A DNA stretch of 64,000 nucleotides from Voacanga thouarsii (lineage: Eukaryota; Streptophyta; Magnoliopsida; Gentianales; Apocynaceae). This document shows, piece after piece, positions 34,165-46,060 of this stretch (position 1 is the stretch's first letter; every line of letters begins with the position of its first letter). Location of the stretch: contig JANUWF010002144.1 in NCBI GenBank assembly GCA_026120185.1, positions 310,001 through 374,000 of the forward strand, written 5' to 3'. The translations under genes and the position numbers were made by a program. The notes beneath the pieces were generated by a model. It saw only the letters and a list, made by a program, of their open reading frames with translations. It made no database searches and had not been told where the DNA came from.

Positions 34165-35330
34165 ATGCATAGTATCGCTTTAAATATTTATCGTTTATCG
34201 GTCCAATTCTCAACCCATCTTTAGCAACTATCTTGTAAGATCCATTTGAGTAGACCTCTTAAACAACATATAGGCCATCCCACTTTGATGTCAACTTTTT
34301 TGGTTTATGTCCAACGATAATTGGTCTTTTCATAGCAAGAGCTAAATCACCGACTTGAAAAGAATGAAGATGTACTTTCTTGTTAAAGGTTTTGGAAACA
34401 CAAGCTTAGTATCATTCTAACATTTGTTGTGCCTCTAACCTCTTTTCATTATGTGCTTCTAACTCTTTAAGTCTGAGACGGACATTATCTTCCTTGGTGA
34501 GACCTTCTTGAATAGTAATCCTCAATGAAGGAATTTGTTACTCTAGTGGAAGGGCAACTTCCACACTATATACCAACGCATATGGGATAGCTTGGGTTGG
34601 AGTACGGTAAGTGGTCCTATATGCCCGCAATGCCTCTCCAATACAAAGATGCCAATCCCTTTTTGACTTAGTAACCACTTTTTGCAACAAATTGCATAAA
34701 GTCTTACTGAAAGCTTCAGCAAGTCCATTAGCCTGGGCATAATACATAGAAGATTTGTACTGCTTGAATTTAAACTTCTCGCATAACTTGTCCATCAAAC
34801 TATTGCAGAATGGCTTGCCGTTATCTGTGATAATTTATTGAGGAATGCTATATCGATAAATAATGTTTACACATATAAAATCAATGACATTTTTCCTTTT
34901 TTGCTTCTTTTAGTGCTACAACTTCTGCCCACTTAGAGAAGTAATCCGTTGTAGCCAAGATATAAGATGCCCAGCAGAAGACTCTGGTAGTGGTCCAACA
35001 ACATCCAATCCCCACACATCAAATGCCCTTGAAGCAACTGTCGGGTGCAATGGCTGAGGCGGTTGATGTAGATAATTGACATACTTGACATCTCCTAGCA
35101 TAATCTAGGCAGTCTTTCACCATAGTAGGCTAATAATATCCCATCCTCTTGATACGAAAATGAAGCTTCGAACTAGATTGATGGGCTCCACATATGCCAG
35201 AATGAGCTTCTTCCATTGCTTGCACAGCTTTTTCTTGACCTAAACATCTCAAGAAGACACCTTCAAGTGAACGTCGAAAAAGCGTATCCATATAGAAAAA
35301 GAAGCGGGTGGCACACCGGCGAATATCACT
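34165..35330 (-). pseudogene. E4 integrase
   Basis: The - strand frame from 35330 down holds the HHCC zinc finger (EEAHSGICGAHQSSSKL then a Cys pair). Core motifs VWGLDVVGPLPESSAGH (35101-34916) and YYAQANGLAEAFSKTL (34798-34538) match Ty3 integrases. The catalytic Glu of the last motif is present (LAEAF). Stops and shifts separate the pieces, so the enzyme is dead. Confidence 0.85.
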
Positions 35331-35615
35331 CCGTCTTTGTGGATCATCCAGAAGCTTTCCATTTTTGAGATAATTTACAAAAGGTTGTCTCCAATCTTCT
35401 TCATTAATTTCATAGACAAAGATAGAATGAATTTCATACCTTTCATCATCTTCATCTTAAAAAATAGGCGGTATGACCCATGTTTGACATATAAAAATTT
35501 GAATTTCTTGATCATGTAGACATAAAGTAGAAGCTAATTTTGCTAACGCATCAGCTTGTTTATTTTTTCTTTTTAATACATGCTCGATCGTCACATCACC
35601 CAAATATCCCATAAG

Positions 35616-37300
35616 TCATCTCGCATAATAATGATACGGGATCAACTCAGGTTTCTTAACATTATACTCACTAAGTAATTGATTAACAATCAATTGGGAA
35701 TCCCCATATACTTCGAAATGTAGTCGCTTCATATCAACAACCAACTCTAATCCAAGTATAAGGGCTTGGTATTCAGCCACATTATTTAAGTATCTTTTAG
35801 TCAAGGTGAAAGAGTATGGTAGTACATCTCCTTTAGGGGTAATGAATACTACACCAGCTCCAGTACTTTCACGATATGCCGTACCATCAAAGCACATCCT
35901 CCATGGTGGGAGAATCTCAATGACAAGAACATCTTCATCAGGCAACTCATCACTTAATTCCCACTTAGCAAGGATAGGATGATCAGCTAAGAAATCCGTC
36001 AGCATTTGTCCTTTGACAGCTTTTTGTTGGATGAAAACAATATCAAATTGTTGGTGTTGAAGGTACCACCTTACTAAACGATCAGATAGCACAGGCTTTG
36101 TCATGACATACTTTATAGGATTAGCCTTGGAAATAAGGCGTACAGTATGTGCTTGAAAATAGTACTTCAATTTTTGAATTGCTATTATCAAAGCTAGGCA
36201 AAACTTCTCAATTGGTGAATAATTCAACTCATTTGGTGTCATCATCCGACTTAAGTAATAGAGTGCATTTTCTTTGCCATTGTCATTTTCTTGAGCAAGC
36301 AATACCCCTACTGAGCGTTCTTGCGCAGCAATGTACAAAATTAATGGCTTATCCGGGATAGGTGCAGCAAGCATAGGAGGCTTCATCAAGTAAGATTTAA
36401 TGCATTTGAAAGCATTTTGGTACGCTTCATCCTATTTAAATGGTACACCCTTCTCTATTAGATGACTAAACAGTTGACAGCGTCCGATAAGATTTGAGAT
36501 GAACCTTCGGAGGTAGGCCATCTTTCCTTATAAACTCTTTAATTCATAGATATTTTTTTGCTCAAGCATCCTCATAATCGCATTGATCTTTGATTGGTCT
36601 ATTTCGATACGTCGATGTCGAACGATGAAACTTAGGAATTTTCCAGAGGTGACACCAAAAGCACATTTAAGAGGATTCATCTTCAATTGATATTTTCGGA
36701 GTCGCTCAAAAATCTTTCTCAAATCTTAAAGATGATCAGCTCATTTACATGACTTGACCACCAAATCATCTACATAGAATTCCACAATCTTGTGTAGCAT
36801 GTCATCAAAGATCTTTTGCATTGCTCTTTGATATGTGACTCCAACATTCTTCAGACCAAAAGGCATCACTATGTAGCAATAGATTTATTTTGGAGTACGA
36901 AAGGCAGTAAGTTCCTCATCATCTGGTGCCATTTTAATTTGGTTATACCCAGAGGATCCATCCATGAAAGATAGAACTTCATGGCCAGTGGTTGCATTTA
37001 CCACCAGTTCAGGAATGGGCAGTGGAAAATTATCTTTTGGACAGGCATCATGTAGATTCCTCAAATCCACACAAATTCGAATTTATCCATTTTTCTTCCT
37101 TACAGGGATAATATTCGCAACCCAAATTGGATACTTGACCTCTCGAATAAATTTGGTTTCGATCAGCTTGTTCACTTCTACTTCAATTAATGGATCCAGC
37201 TCAGGTCGAAAACGCCGTTGGGCTTGCTTTACTAGTGTTGCCCCATCATTTACAACTAAATGGTGGACATTAATTTTGATATCTAAGCCCGGCATTTCTT
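35616..37300 (-). pseudogene. E4 reverse transcriptase and two RNase H domains
   Basis: RT (37295 down to 36400): FIREVKYPIWVANIIPVRKKNG, VDLRNLHDACPKDNFPLP, SFMDGSSGYNQIKMAPDDEELTAF, MPFGLKNVGVTYQRAM and the catalytic FYVDDLVVKS at about 36753-36785. The usual RNase H follows (ILYIAAQERSVGVLLAQ, YYLSRMM, SPIEKFCLAL). A second one at 35930-35616 reads MCFDGTAYRESTGAGVVF, VAEYQALILGLEL and VYGDSQLIVNQL. Two RNase H domains in series define the Tat group. Stops at 37080, 36887, 36769, 36726 and 36526 interrupt one frame. Confidence 0.88.
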
Positions 37301-38389
37301 TATATGTCCAAGCAAAGATGTCTCTGAATTCCTTTAACAGGTCAACATAGGCCTTTTCTTTTTCAGGCGATAGAGTGCATTTATGTAAATTGGGCGAGGA
37401 TCTTCAATAGTCCCAAATTTACTTCTTTAAGTTCATCAACTATGGCATTTACGCCTTCTTCAAGTTCTACTGGAGTATGCTCAGCATCTTTTTTCTCGAT
37501 ACACTTTTTATTATAGATGGTGATGTGATTACAAGAGGCTATACTTTCTTCATCATAAGGCACATCAGGTGTCACTTATATTATTATTTTTAAGATTCCA
37601 TTACAATTTACCACCGTTCTTGCCTTGGAGGAGACTTTGCTGGAATATCCTGCCTTTGAAGTGACTGTGACTCCAAGCCTCTTGAAAATAGATTTTCTTT
37701 TTTTCTTTGAGCCTAACCTAGTGAAGACAGATGGACATGAATTTGTATCTCCTATCCCACAAAAAACAGATGGCGGTTTTGACGTCACTTCATCTTTTAC
37801 AGTAATATACTATACGTTGGCCCTTTTAATCTTGAGTCGGATGGGAAATTCTTGTTTGTAACTCAAGCCAGCATGTACGTTTTTTTGTTGGCATACTTTG
37901 GACAGATCCCGAATTTTGACCCTTTTCCTTGTTGACATCAACAGGAAGCTTTCCCAATAAATGTTGACTTTGCGAATTATATCCAGCCTTTGATAGGAGT
38001 TTATAAGCATTTGGGTCAAATCTTTCATCCGTACGTGTGGTCGGTAATTCACCATGCTCAACTTTTTCTTCTTTTATTGGCTGAACAAATCCTTTTATAG
38101 GAGTATTCGATTACTTGACAGGATCAACCTTTGTAAGAGGCAAAGTGAGCCCTCCTAGTAGCTTATTACATACAGGTTACTTGGTAGAGCTTTCTGCACA
38201 TACTGTAGCTTTAACATTTTTGGAGAAAGTAACCGTTTTATCTTCCTTCCCTCTTGATAAATCGATCTTAGTTGATTCACCATTTTTTTTAATGTAGTAC
38301 TCAGCATCAACAATATGCGCCTCAGCTTCAGTAAATGGTTTATCATCAGCATCTATTTCCTTCACCACGCCATTTCAACGGAATTTGAA

Positions 38390-38830
38390 ACATTGATGCA
38401 GGGTTGATGCCACTACACCATTATCATGGAGCCATGGTCTTCCTAGCAGAATATTGTAGGAGGTCTTGGCATCAATAACATGGAAAAGAGCAGTTGAAAG
38501 CATGTCTTCAATTAATATATCCAATCGAAAAGTACCACTAGCTCGTAGCCCCATTGATTAAAGCCTTGTATCATAAGGCGACTTTAGGACAACTCGTCCA
38601 TAGAAATGCTCAATTCTCTTAATGTTTGCAGAGGTAAGATGTTTACTGCCGATCCTTCGTCTAATAGTATCCTATTCACCCTCTGTTCTTGCACGTAGCC
38701 AGCCACAAATAACGGTCTGTTGTGAGGTGTTGAGCCAAGCAGCAAATCATCATCAGTAAATGTGATCTCAGCTATATAGCTACTAAGGTCAGCTGAAGCT
38801 TTAATTCTCTCCAAGTCTCCTTCATTTATA
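38390..38830 (-). pseudogene. E4 protease
   Basis: RPLFVAGYVQEQRVNRILLDEGSAVNILPLQTL carries the aspartic protease site as D-E-G-S rather than the common D-G-G-S. YNILLGRPWLHDNGVVASTLHQ near 38400-38480 is the usual downstream segment. Between protease and RT (37300-38390) lies a long, poorly conserved linker, often seen in Tat elements, here with several stops. Confidence 0.8.
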
Positions 38831-38832
38831 CA

Positions 38833-40757
38833 CTAATCATTGTCTTCTTTACTTTCCTCATCATGTATGGCATAGCATGAAACAATGTTGAATTTTTCAG
38901 CAAGTTCCCTTGGTATGAAATCTTTTAGTGTGAGAGGTGCCGGAGATTTCTTCCAAAAAGAATCATCTACCGTTGATGCAGATTTGGTCTTCTTACTTTT
39001 GACCTTCTTCACATTTTTCTTTGTGAATCTACTTCTAACCAGTGAAGCTCTACCTCTTGAGGTTTTTGTGCATTTCTTTCTTCTTGTCACAAGCATCCAG
39101 CCTTCATCTTCGCCATAGACAGAAGGTACCTCAACTTCTTGTTGATATGCTTTTGCAGGAAGGACTTATCTGTCAATTTCAACTTTGACAGGATCAAAAC
39201 TTCCAAACTTAACCTCCGAGATAACGAGTCTGGCAGGAGGGATGACAACAGTTGTTAAATTTGCAGATGCCTTTTCTTCTTCAAGGACTACATGTCCTTC
39301 ACGGACTAACTGCATGATCTTGTCCTTAAATACAAAATATTTCTCAATTGGATGACCAATCAATCGATGGTACTTGCAGTAGTTAGGATCATTTATTCGT
39401 CCAACTTCATTTGGACGCTTTGCCTCTGGAAACTCTATAGCTTTAGCAGCTAATAATTCATCGAACATTAAAGAAACATCAGAGTTGAGAAAAGAAATTC
39501 CTTAGACCACCTTTCTTCTAAGGTTACCTTTTTCTTTTCCTGCAGAGGATCCATCTTTTTAGTCACCTTTTGAGTTACCTTTGAAGAAATTTTTATTGGA
39601 GTCACGACTGTGGCCATGGACTCCTTTGCTTCAGTTTTAGAAAAAGATTTGTTCCTTTTTCTAAAATCTTGTTTTTCTTTACCTTTGTCAGGGTCTTAAA
39701 CAGGTGCCTTACCCCCATGTGCGACTATGCTTAATTCCATATCATGAGCACGGGTTGCCAATTCTTCAAAAGTTTTCGGCATGATCTCTTTAAGGATACA
39801 CTGGAGTCCCCAGTGCATGTCTTGAATGCACATCTCAATTGCAGATGATTCACTTAGACAATCTCTACAATTGAGGTTCAAATTCCTCCATCTATTGATA
39901 TAGTCCACCACTGGTTTATCTTTCCATTAACGAGAGTCGGTGAGCTCTACCATGCTGACGATTCTACGAGTGCTATAGAATCTGTTGAGAAACTCTTGTT
40001 CAAGTTGCTCCCAACTATTGGTGGAACAAAGTGCCAGATCGGTGTACCAATCAAATGCATTTCCTTTGAGGGATCGTACAAATTACTTCACTAGTAGATC
40101 CCCATAAGTTCCAACATTGTTGCACGTCTCGATGAAGTGAGCCACGTGCTGCTTGGGATTTTTTTTGCCATCAAATTGTTGAAACTTTGGTGGCTGATAT
40201 CCAGCTGGTATTCTCATATCATCAATTCTTTGCGAATAAGGCTTTGCATATGTGAAGGTGGATTTGCTACCTCCTTCATACTTGTCCTTAATCGTACTCA
40301 TGAAGAAGTCTTTGAGTTGTTCCACAGGAATCATACCTTTGAAGGATATCTGAATATCCTATGATTTCTTAGAAGTTTCCACTTCCTCTTACACTTCAGA
40401 TCTCTTTAGAGGAGCTTGACTTGTTTCGCCAGTCTTCTCAAAGCTGTTGATGAGATGCGCTATGGTAAGATCTTGCTCTTGGGAGCGTTTGGCGGGTCCA
40501 TCCACTAATTTTGTGAGGTGCGCAAGTTGCTCTTTCAGATTTTGTGTGCCCGTTACCATAACCAGTGCCACAGATGAAGCAGTAGAATCTTCATTGAATG
40601 AAACTTTGGATTTGAGGTCCCCATGGGGGGATTGAGGCGCAAAGCCAGTACTTGAACTTTGGTCAGCTTGTTTGGAGATGTTGATATTCTCCAATGAAGG
40701 TGACATCTTGCGCATTGTAGAAGCAGTATCTTGCTTCAAATTTGCAGTTGTAGGCAA
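38833..40757 (-). pseudogene. E4 gag
   Basis: The start at 40757 gives MPTTANLKQDTASTMRKM. The Ty3 capsid-like domain follows: YQPPKFQQFDGKKNPKQHVAHFIETCNNVG (about 40200), FVRSLKGNAFDWYTDL, EQEFLNRFYSTRRIVSMVEL and PVVDYINRWRNLNLNCRD (39911-39800). A Lys-rich part and YCKYHRLIGHPIEKYFVFKDKI (39400) come next; in this group that segment replaces a zinc knuckle. Stops at 40388, 40080 and 39695 split the frame. Confidence 0.85.
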
Positions 40758-40994
40758 TGAGACAATGATGAAGTTTTGAGCCTTACTTTGTGAAAGAGCT
40801 CAAGTTTTACTTCTTGTCAGCATGCCTTGGCTTAAAGCTTGTGGAGCCTTGCCAACAGTTGTAGCAACCTCCATGATATTAGCAGCCTTTGAATGAGTAG
40901 ATGTAGTTTTGTTGTCCTTTGGGGCGATTGAGTTGATTTGTGCTTGTGCTTAAACTGGGGATTGATTTGAAGAGAAGAGATGGGAGGCATAGAT

Positions 40995-41013
40995 GGTTCC
41001 ACTGGGCGTGCCA
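40995..41013 (-). promoter_or_regulatory. E4 primer-binding site
   Basis: On the - strand the sequence reads TGGCACGCCCAGTGGAACC, six bases inside the right LTR. It begins with TGG as a site for a tRNA CCA end must. It is not the Met-initiator site used by the other elements here; the tRNA is not identified. Confidence 0.7.
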
Positions 41014-41019
41014 AAAATT

Positions 41020-41902
41020 TGTAGACGACAAATTTCAAGTCTGCAAATAAGACAAGAAAAATATCGAAATATATAAAATATTTAGTAAATATGAAAAGTG
41101 GTTACAAATCTCTGAAGAAGTCCTAAATTGCAGGATAAGTCCTCCGATTCTTCTCTTTTTGAAAAACGTTGATTCAAAGGCTGAAGAGCTTGATCTCGGA
41201 TCGAACGGAATTTGATGACGGATACTTGATTGCCAAGCCTTTGAGACTTGTTTGATGTAGAGCAAGATGAACACCTTGAAATTTGATGAAGATTCTGAAC
41301 CTTGATTTGATGAAGATTCTGAACCTTGAATTGATGGCGATTCTGAACCTTGAATTTGATGACGATTCTGAATCTTGAATTTGATGAAGCTTGAATGCTT
41401 GACACTTGATGAAGCTTCTTGTTTGCTGAAGCTTGAGCTTGAGGATTTGGAATGCCTAGAACCATTCAGAGAAGAGCCTATTTATAGGTTAAAAATCCCT
41501 TGACTTTAGCATAAACAGCCGATGTGAGATTTTGAAGGAGTCTCCCAACAAACCCTAATGGACTTGGGTTTGAGATGACCTGACTTAATTTATGTTTTAG
41601 CCCAATCTCATTTAATCCACATTATATTTGGGTTATGCGATTTTTTAAAAATCCAACTTTAGGGCCTAGTCCAACTCTATTTAATCCATAATATATTGGA
41701 TTTAATGTCTAATGGACCGTTAACAATAGCCCAATTTCAAAAGTCCAATTTTATAATCAATTGGATTTAATGTTGATCCAATTATATTAATTTTAAGAAT
41801 AATTATATTTATTCATGAATTAATTTTATTTAATTAAGACTAAATTATATAATTTTCTTTTAATCTTGAAAATATATTTTATCCCAAAATTCTTTATCTA
41901 CA
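41020..41902 (-). repeat. E4 5' LTR (right)
   Basis: tgtagacgacaaatttc to ...ctttatctaca, 883 bp, closely similar to the left LTR. It has four copies of the 'gattctgaa.cttga' unit at 41287-41380. Confidence 0.93.
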
Positions 41903-41907
41903 ATATT

Positions 41908-43262
41908 ATCAGACTAGATATTAACAGATGAGATGTCATTAAGAAAGGTGTTAGTACATTTTTCCGATCTCAATAACGGGTGTTACGTAGAGGGTATTTT
42001 CGTCATTATACTCGTATGTCGAAGATAATGCTTATGCAATATTATCCTCAAAGCCAATATCTTCATATGGTGATGAATGAAGATACTTAAAATGTACAAT
42101 GCAACTATTTATTTAGTAGGGGTATTTTAGTCTTTTTAGAAGTCAATGATTAATATGTCTTTAATTTCCCAAGATAACTCTAGAATCCAAAATGACTATT
42201 TTAATCATTACACAAATTATTTAGATTATTTGAGGAATGTGAGAATTTATTTTATTCTAGAAAGTCCATTAGGTTAGAATAATTAATTAAGTCCAAAAAT
42301 AATTCGCGGGTTAGATTAATTAATTAATTCTAAGAAGTCCAATGTAATATATGAGTTTGAATAAAATAAATAAGGATTGACCTAATAATTATATTGAGTC
42401 ATGCATTCATTGTTTTGGGCTTTAGTTAAATAAAAGGTCCAGATAAAATAATAAATATATTGGGTTATTTTTTTATTATTTTGAGTTTTTAATTAAAATC
42501 CAAGACAAATAAATAAGCCTACTTGGTGGAATAGCCCTAGTCCATCTTGGATTAGGATCGCCAGCTTTTAGGACCTATATAATCCTTATAGAGGTAGGCT
42601 AGAGTAACAATGAATGAATTAAGGAGAACCCTAGCCGCCACTCCTTGCTCTCTTTCTTAATTCTTCCTCAGAAAAATAATCCTAACCTATGTGAGGTTGA
42701 GAGGATACCTTGGAAGGTCAAAAGCTCCAGTCTTTGAAGCGTTTCATGCGAAGAAATAGACGTTTGGTAGGCCTTCCAATTAGTAGTACTCCAGAGGTTA
42801 TAGTTCAGATGAGTTTCGGAAAGCCTAGTGCTCAATAGATTCTGGTTATTGCCACAGTTTCTTCTAATTTTAGAAGAAAAATTAAGTATGCAATCTTAAT
42901 CTCTGATTAGTTTTTTTTTTAAATTCCGCTGCTCTTGTGTGACTCTCAATCCTATAGAAACTTCGTCTTGTGACTCTCAATCCTACTTTTGTTAGTAGTT
43001 TGATTTGTGAGGTTAAGAGGAAATCTTGGAAGGTCAAGAGCTCCAGTCTTTGAAGTGTTTCATACGAAGAAAAGACGTTTGGTAGGCCTTCCAATTAGTA
43101 GTACTCTAGAGGTTATAGTTCAGATGAGTTTCAGACAGCCTAGTGCTCAACAGATTTCGGTTATTGCCACAGTTTCTTCTAATTTCAGAAGAAAAATTAA
43201 GTATGCAATCCTAATCTCTAATTAGTTTTTTTAAATTTCACTGCGCTTTTGTAACTCTCAAT
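41908..43262 (+). repeat. E7 copia solo LTR, second part
   Basis: It resumes right after E4's target duplication with the LTR block 'agatgtcattaagaaaggtgttagtacat', continues with 'gggtgttacgtagagggtatttt', the TATA-like 'actatttatttagtaggggtatttta' and ends near 43262. It contains a 316-bp tandem duplication (42693-43008 and 43009-43260) that doubles the segment with the small open frame. No gag-pol accompanies it, so it is a solo LTR. Confidence 0.75.
42693..43260 (+). repeat. 316-bp tandem duplication in the E7 LTR
   Basis: gaggttgagaggataccttgg at 42693 recurs as gaggttaagaggaaatcttgg at 43009. The two units share 'ggtcaa.agctccagtctttgaag', the SRRL-like frame (ATG 42746, MRRNRRLVGLPISSTPEVIVQMSF) and 'agaagaaaaattaagtatgcaatc'. 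Single-base differences show that the duplication is not recent. Confidence 0.85.
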
Positions 43263-43265
43263 CCT

Positions 43266-43535
43266 ATAGAAAACTTTGTCTTGTACAAATTTCAAAAAGA
43301 TGAGTTTAATCTTAACATTATTCCAAAAATGTTTAACTCAATTTAGAGGCCTTGTATTCAAAGAAATATAATAGAATTTCATTATATACAAAATCAATCG
43401 AATGCATTCATATATAATGTATAGAACACAAACACTAAAATGCATACCATGCCTTAATTCATCATCAAAACATAAACATTAAGAAGACAACAAACTTTAT
43501 TCGGGAATTTTAATTAGAATTATCTTTTTTATTGT
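43266..43535 (-). repeat. E6 3' LTR, second segment
   Basis: ttgtacaaatttcaaaaagatgagtttaatcttaacatt...aagaagacaacaaactttattc matches 47925-48132 and then jumps to 59092-59135, skipping E5. This segment therefore shows the empty site of E5. Confidence 0.75.
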
Positions 43536-44089
43536 ATTATTCATAAAGAAAAATAGAAGGGATTCATTTTTACTTACAACTAAATGTCGATGTTTGAAAA
43601 CTGTAATGAATTACGGTATACTTTCTTTTAAATCCTAATTAGACTTTTTCTCTCTCTATTGACGGCTATGGGAAAACAATGATATTTTCTATAGACTAGC
43701 ATATTTAATAAATAATAAGATTAGAGTTTTTATTTTTCTTTAATAGTTTTGCTTAAACCCCTACTTAAAATATTAACCAAACATATTTTAATTCCTTATT
43801 TGTTAGGATTCAACCCCTAAAATCTTAATAAAATCTAAAATATCTTTATAAATAAAAAATGACGGATTTTAATTTTGCCCCTTTACAAAAAGTTTCATTC
43901 TCGAAACTTGATAATTAGTTATACTATCAAACATTATTCCCACAAAACAAAAAAATCACACATATAACTTAACTTAAAAATTCTAAACATATAATGCGCT
44001 TGATCTTTTTGGATTTCCTTCTCTACTACTTTTTGAGATAAAGCAAAGATGTGTGTATTGGTCTTCTTTTGAGTATCCACACTCTTTTT
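43536..44089. other. E6 internal DNA without recognisable gene
   Basis: AT-rich sequence between the 3' LTR copy and the gag remnant. pol would be expected here but no frame or motif of it can be found; only short stop-rich stretches remain. Confidence 0.45.
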
Positions 44090-46060
44090 TCTTCAATCAG
44101 CTTTAGTTGAATATGCTACTTGCCTTCTGGACAATCGCATATTTTGTGACCGGACTTCCTATAATCAAAACTTACACTTATTTTCTATCAACATTCCCCA
44201 TCATGGTAACAATTACAATTCTCACATAATTTACATTGTATTCCTTTAGTGGTATTAGTGTTGAAGCTTATTGGTGCTTGTCTATTCTCTTGTTGCTTTC
44301 TTCCCAGGGACCCGTAACTTGAATTTGTGAATATTGATCCTTATTTTATCTTTTACCTCCTTGCTCTGCATCTCCTCTTCTAATCTCCATCTCGATGTTA
44401 AGGCTCTTTTGGTAAACATCCTCATAGCTGATAAACTGTACTATAGACATCCTAACTCGAATTCACGCCTGTAATTGATTCACAAATTGTAATGTCTTAA
44501 GTTCGGAATTTGCCATTACTAATGGCATGTACTGTCCTAAGGTATTAAATTGACTTCCATACTCGACTATCATCATACTATCTTTTTTTACTAAGTTAAA
44601 AAATTGATTTTATCTCTCTAGTCGTAAAGTGGCAGGAAAGTAGTGATTCAAGAATGCCTTCCTGAATATGTCCCACATAACTAGTGATAACTAATTCGGA
44701 GCATTAGCAAGTGTACTAGATCTCGTTTATAGTAACAAGGTCATCTCATAGAGATTAGAAATTAAAATTCCTTCCAATGAAGTTAATTTTAACTTGAATT
44801 AAAAGAAAACAAAGATTCCAATGATTGTTGTTTTGAGAATTAAATTTAAATAATCAAACTAGCACTTCTTCCTGAATAAAGATTGTAATGAGATGATTTA
44901 AGGCACATGATTTCACTAGATTAACTCTTATATTACCAATGTGACACGTTATTCTAGAGTGTACCTTATCAGTTAATCAATGTCCAGAATTAACCAATAT
45001 CCTTTTTAAAGGTATATTAATTCTATTCATCCAAATAACCCAACTATAACTTCTATGTTGAATTCAAATCAAAGGAACGCATTCAAGAATATAACATTAT
45101 AATGATTACACAAACCATGCAAATATATTTCTATTTCACATGTAATTTGTGGTTTGATTACCTATCCTAATTAACTAAGTCATCTTTTGAATTTTCCTAA
45201 TTAATGATAAATCTATCTAAATGGTGATCAGACATTCAATTGCTTTCAGTACAATAATCAGGCAAAGACTTAGTAACACCCTTCATATAACGGAATCACA
45301 AGATAATATAATAATCAATAATATCTATATCAAGGCCTTAGAATAAGAACTTAATACATAATTAAAGAGAAATTCAAGAATAAATTAAAATAGAAGGTAT
45401 GAGAAAACATCACAGTATACTAATACGATCTCCAAGTTTGTCCACAAGTAGCCTCCAATATGTGTTCAACAATGAAAAACCCTCTCAAAATTACAACACA
45501 AAAACCCTAGGAAGATAATATCTAAAGCTAATGTCAAAAGAAATTGAACAAAATCCGTCCCTAATGGCTTCTCCCTCCAAAATTTGCTCTTTTCGGCTTT
45601 TATCTTTGTTGAAGTCCGTTGGAGAGTTCAATTCAGCCCATGATTGATGAATCTAGCGTCGGATTTAACTCTCCTCGTGAGATCTTTTGAAAATTACTTC
45701 TTCAACCCCGTACTTTATGTGTTTTTTTCATTCAAATCCCAAGAAAAATCAAATAATCACAAAAGAGAGTAAATTGTTCAAATAAACCTCATTTTGCATT
45801 AAATTATAACATGATCTACCCAAAAGTCACCCAAAATATTCAATGCAATATCACTACATCAAGTGGTTATCCATCACTTGAATAGACAGATTGTGCTCCC
45901 TTCCAGCACTTCTGTGCATTTCTTATGAGAAAAGGAAGGATGGCCTTTGACTTTGCTTTATCCAGTACTTCTAGAATCTCAAAGTTATGCTCTATTTCTT
46001 CCAACCATTTTTCAGCCTTTTTAGGATCTGCACCTCCATCAAATGTTGGCATGCTGACTT
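44090..46060 (-). pseudogene. E6 gypsy gag remnant, split by an insertion
   Basis: Upper piece (46052-45877): MPTFDGGADPKKAEKWLEEIEHNFEIL and RNAQKCWKGAQSVY, the start of a Ty3 capsid domain. Lower piece (44684-44100): VMWDIFRKAFLNHYFPATLR, then a segment resembling EYGSQFNTLGQYMPLVMANSELKTLQFVNQ, and a damaged knuckle DYRKSGHKICDCPE at about 44125-44165. The two pieces are parts of one Gag, separated by about 1.19 kb of foreign DNA (44685-45876). Chromovirus-like, but the lineage cannot be fixed without pol. Confidence 0.75.
44685..45876. mobile_element. insertion within E6 gag, class unknown
   Basis: About 1.19 kb, bounded by TGATAACTAATTCGG and ...GTGGTTATCCATCA, i.e. TG..CA with four-base inverted ends (TGAT/ATCA), as a solo LTR would have. 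Flanks ctag and cttg agree in three of four bases, so a target duplication is doubtful. No open frame above 60 codons. The - strand reading includes an AG|GGTTTTTG-like segment and polyadenylation-like AT runs. A solo LTR or another non-autonomous element are both possible. Confidence 0.5.

Larger units (their letters stand above)
29067..41902 (-). mobile_element. Ty3/gypsy Tat-type element E4 with antisense PMD gene
   Basis: 12.8 kb, with LTRs 29067-29927 and 41020-41902 and identical five-base flanks ATATT (29062-29066 and 41903-41907). gag-pol is on the - strand: gag, protease, RT, RNase H, a second RNase H, integrase. The second RNase H domain is diagnostic of the Tat group of plant gypsy elements. 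Between the end of pol (about 34160) and the 3' LTR (29927 side) lies a spliced + strand gene for a plant mobile domain protein. All frames carry stops and shifts. Confidence 0.93.

Noticed and set aside
38584..38814. E4 protease site D-E-G as an inactivating mutation
   Set aside because: I recall D-E-G-S in other Tat-type proteases, so it may be the normal form of that group.
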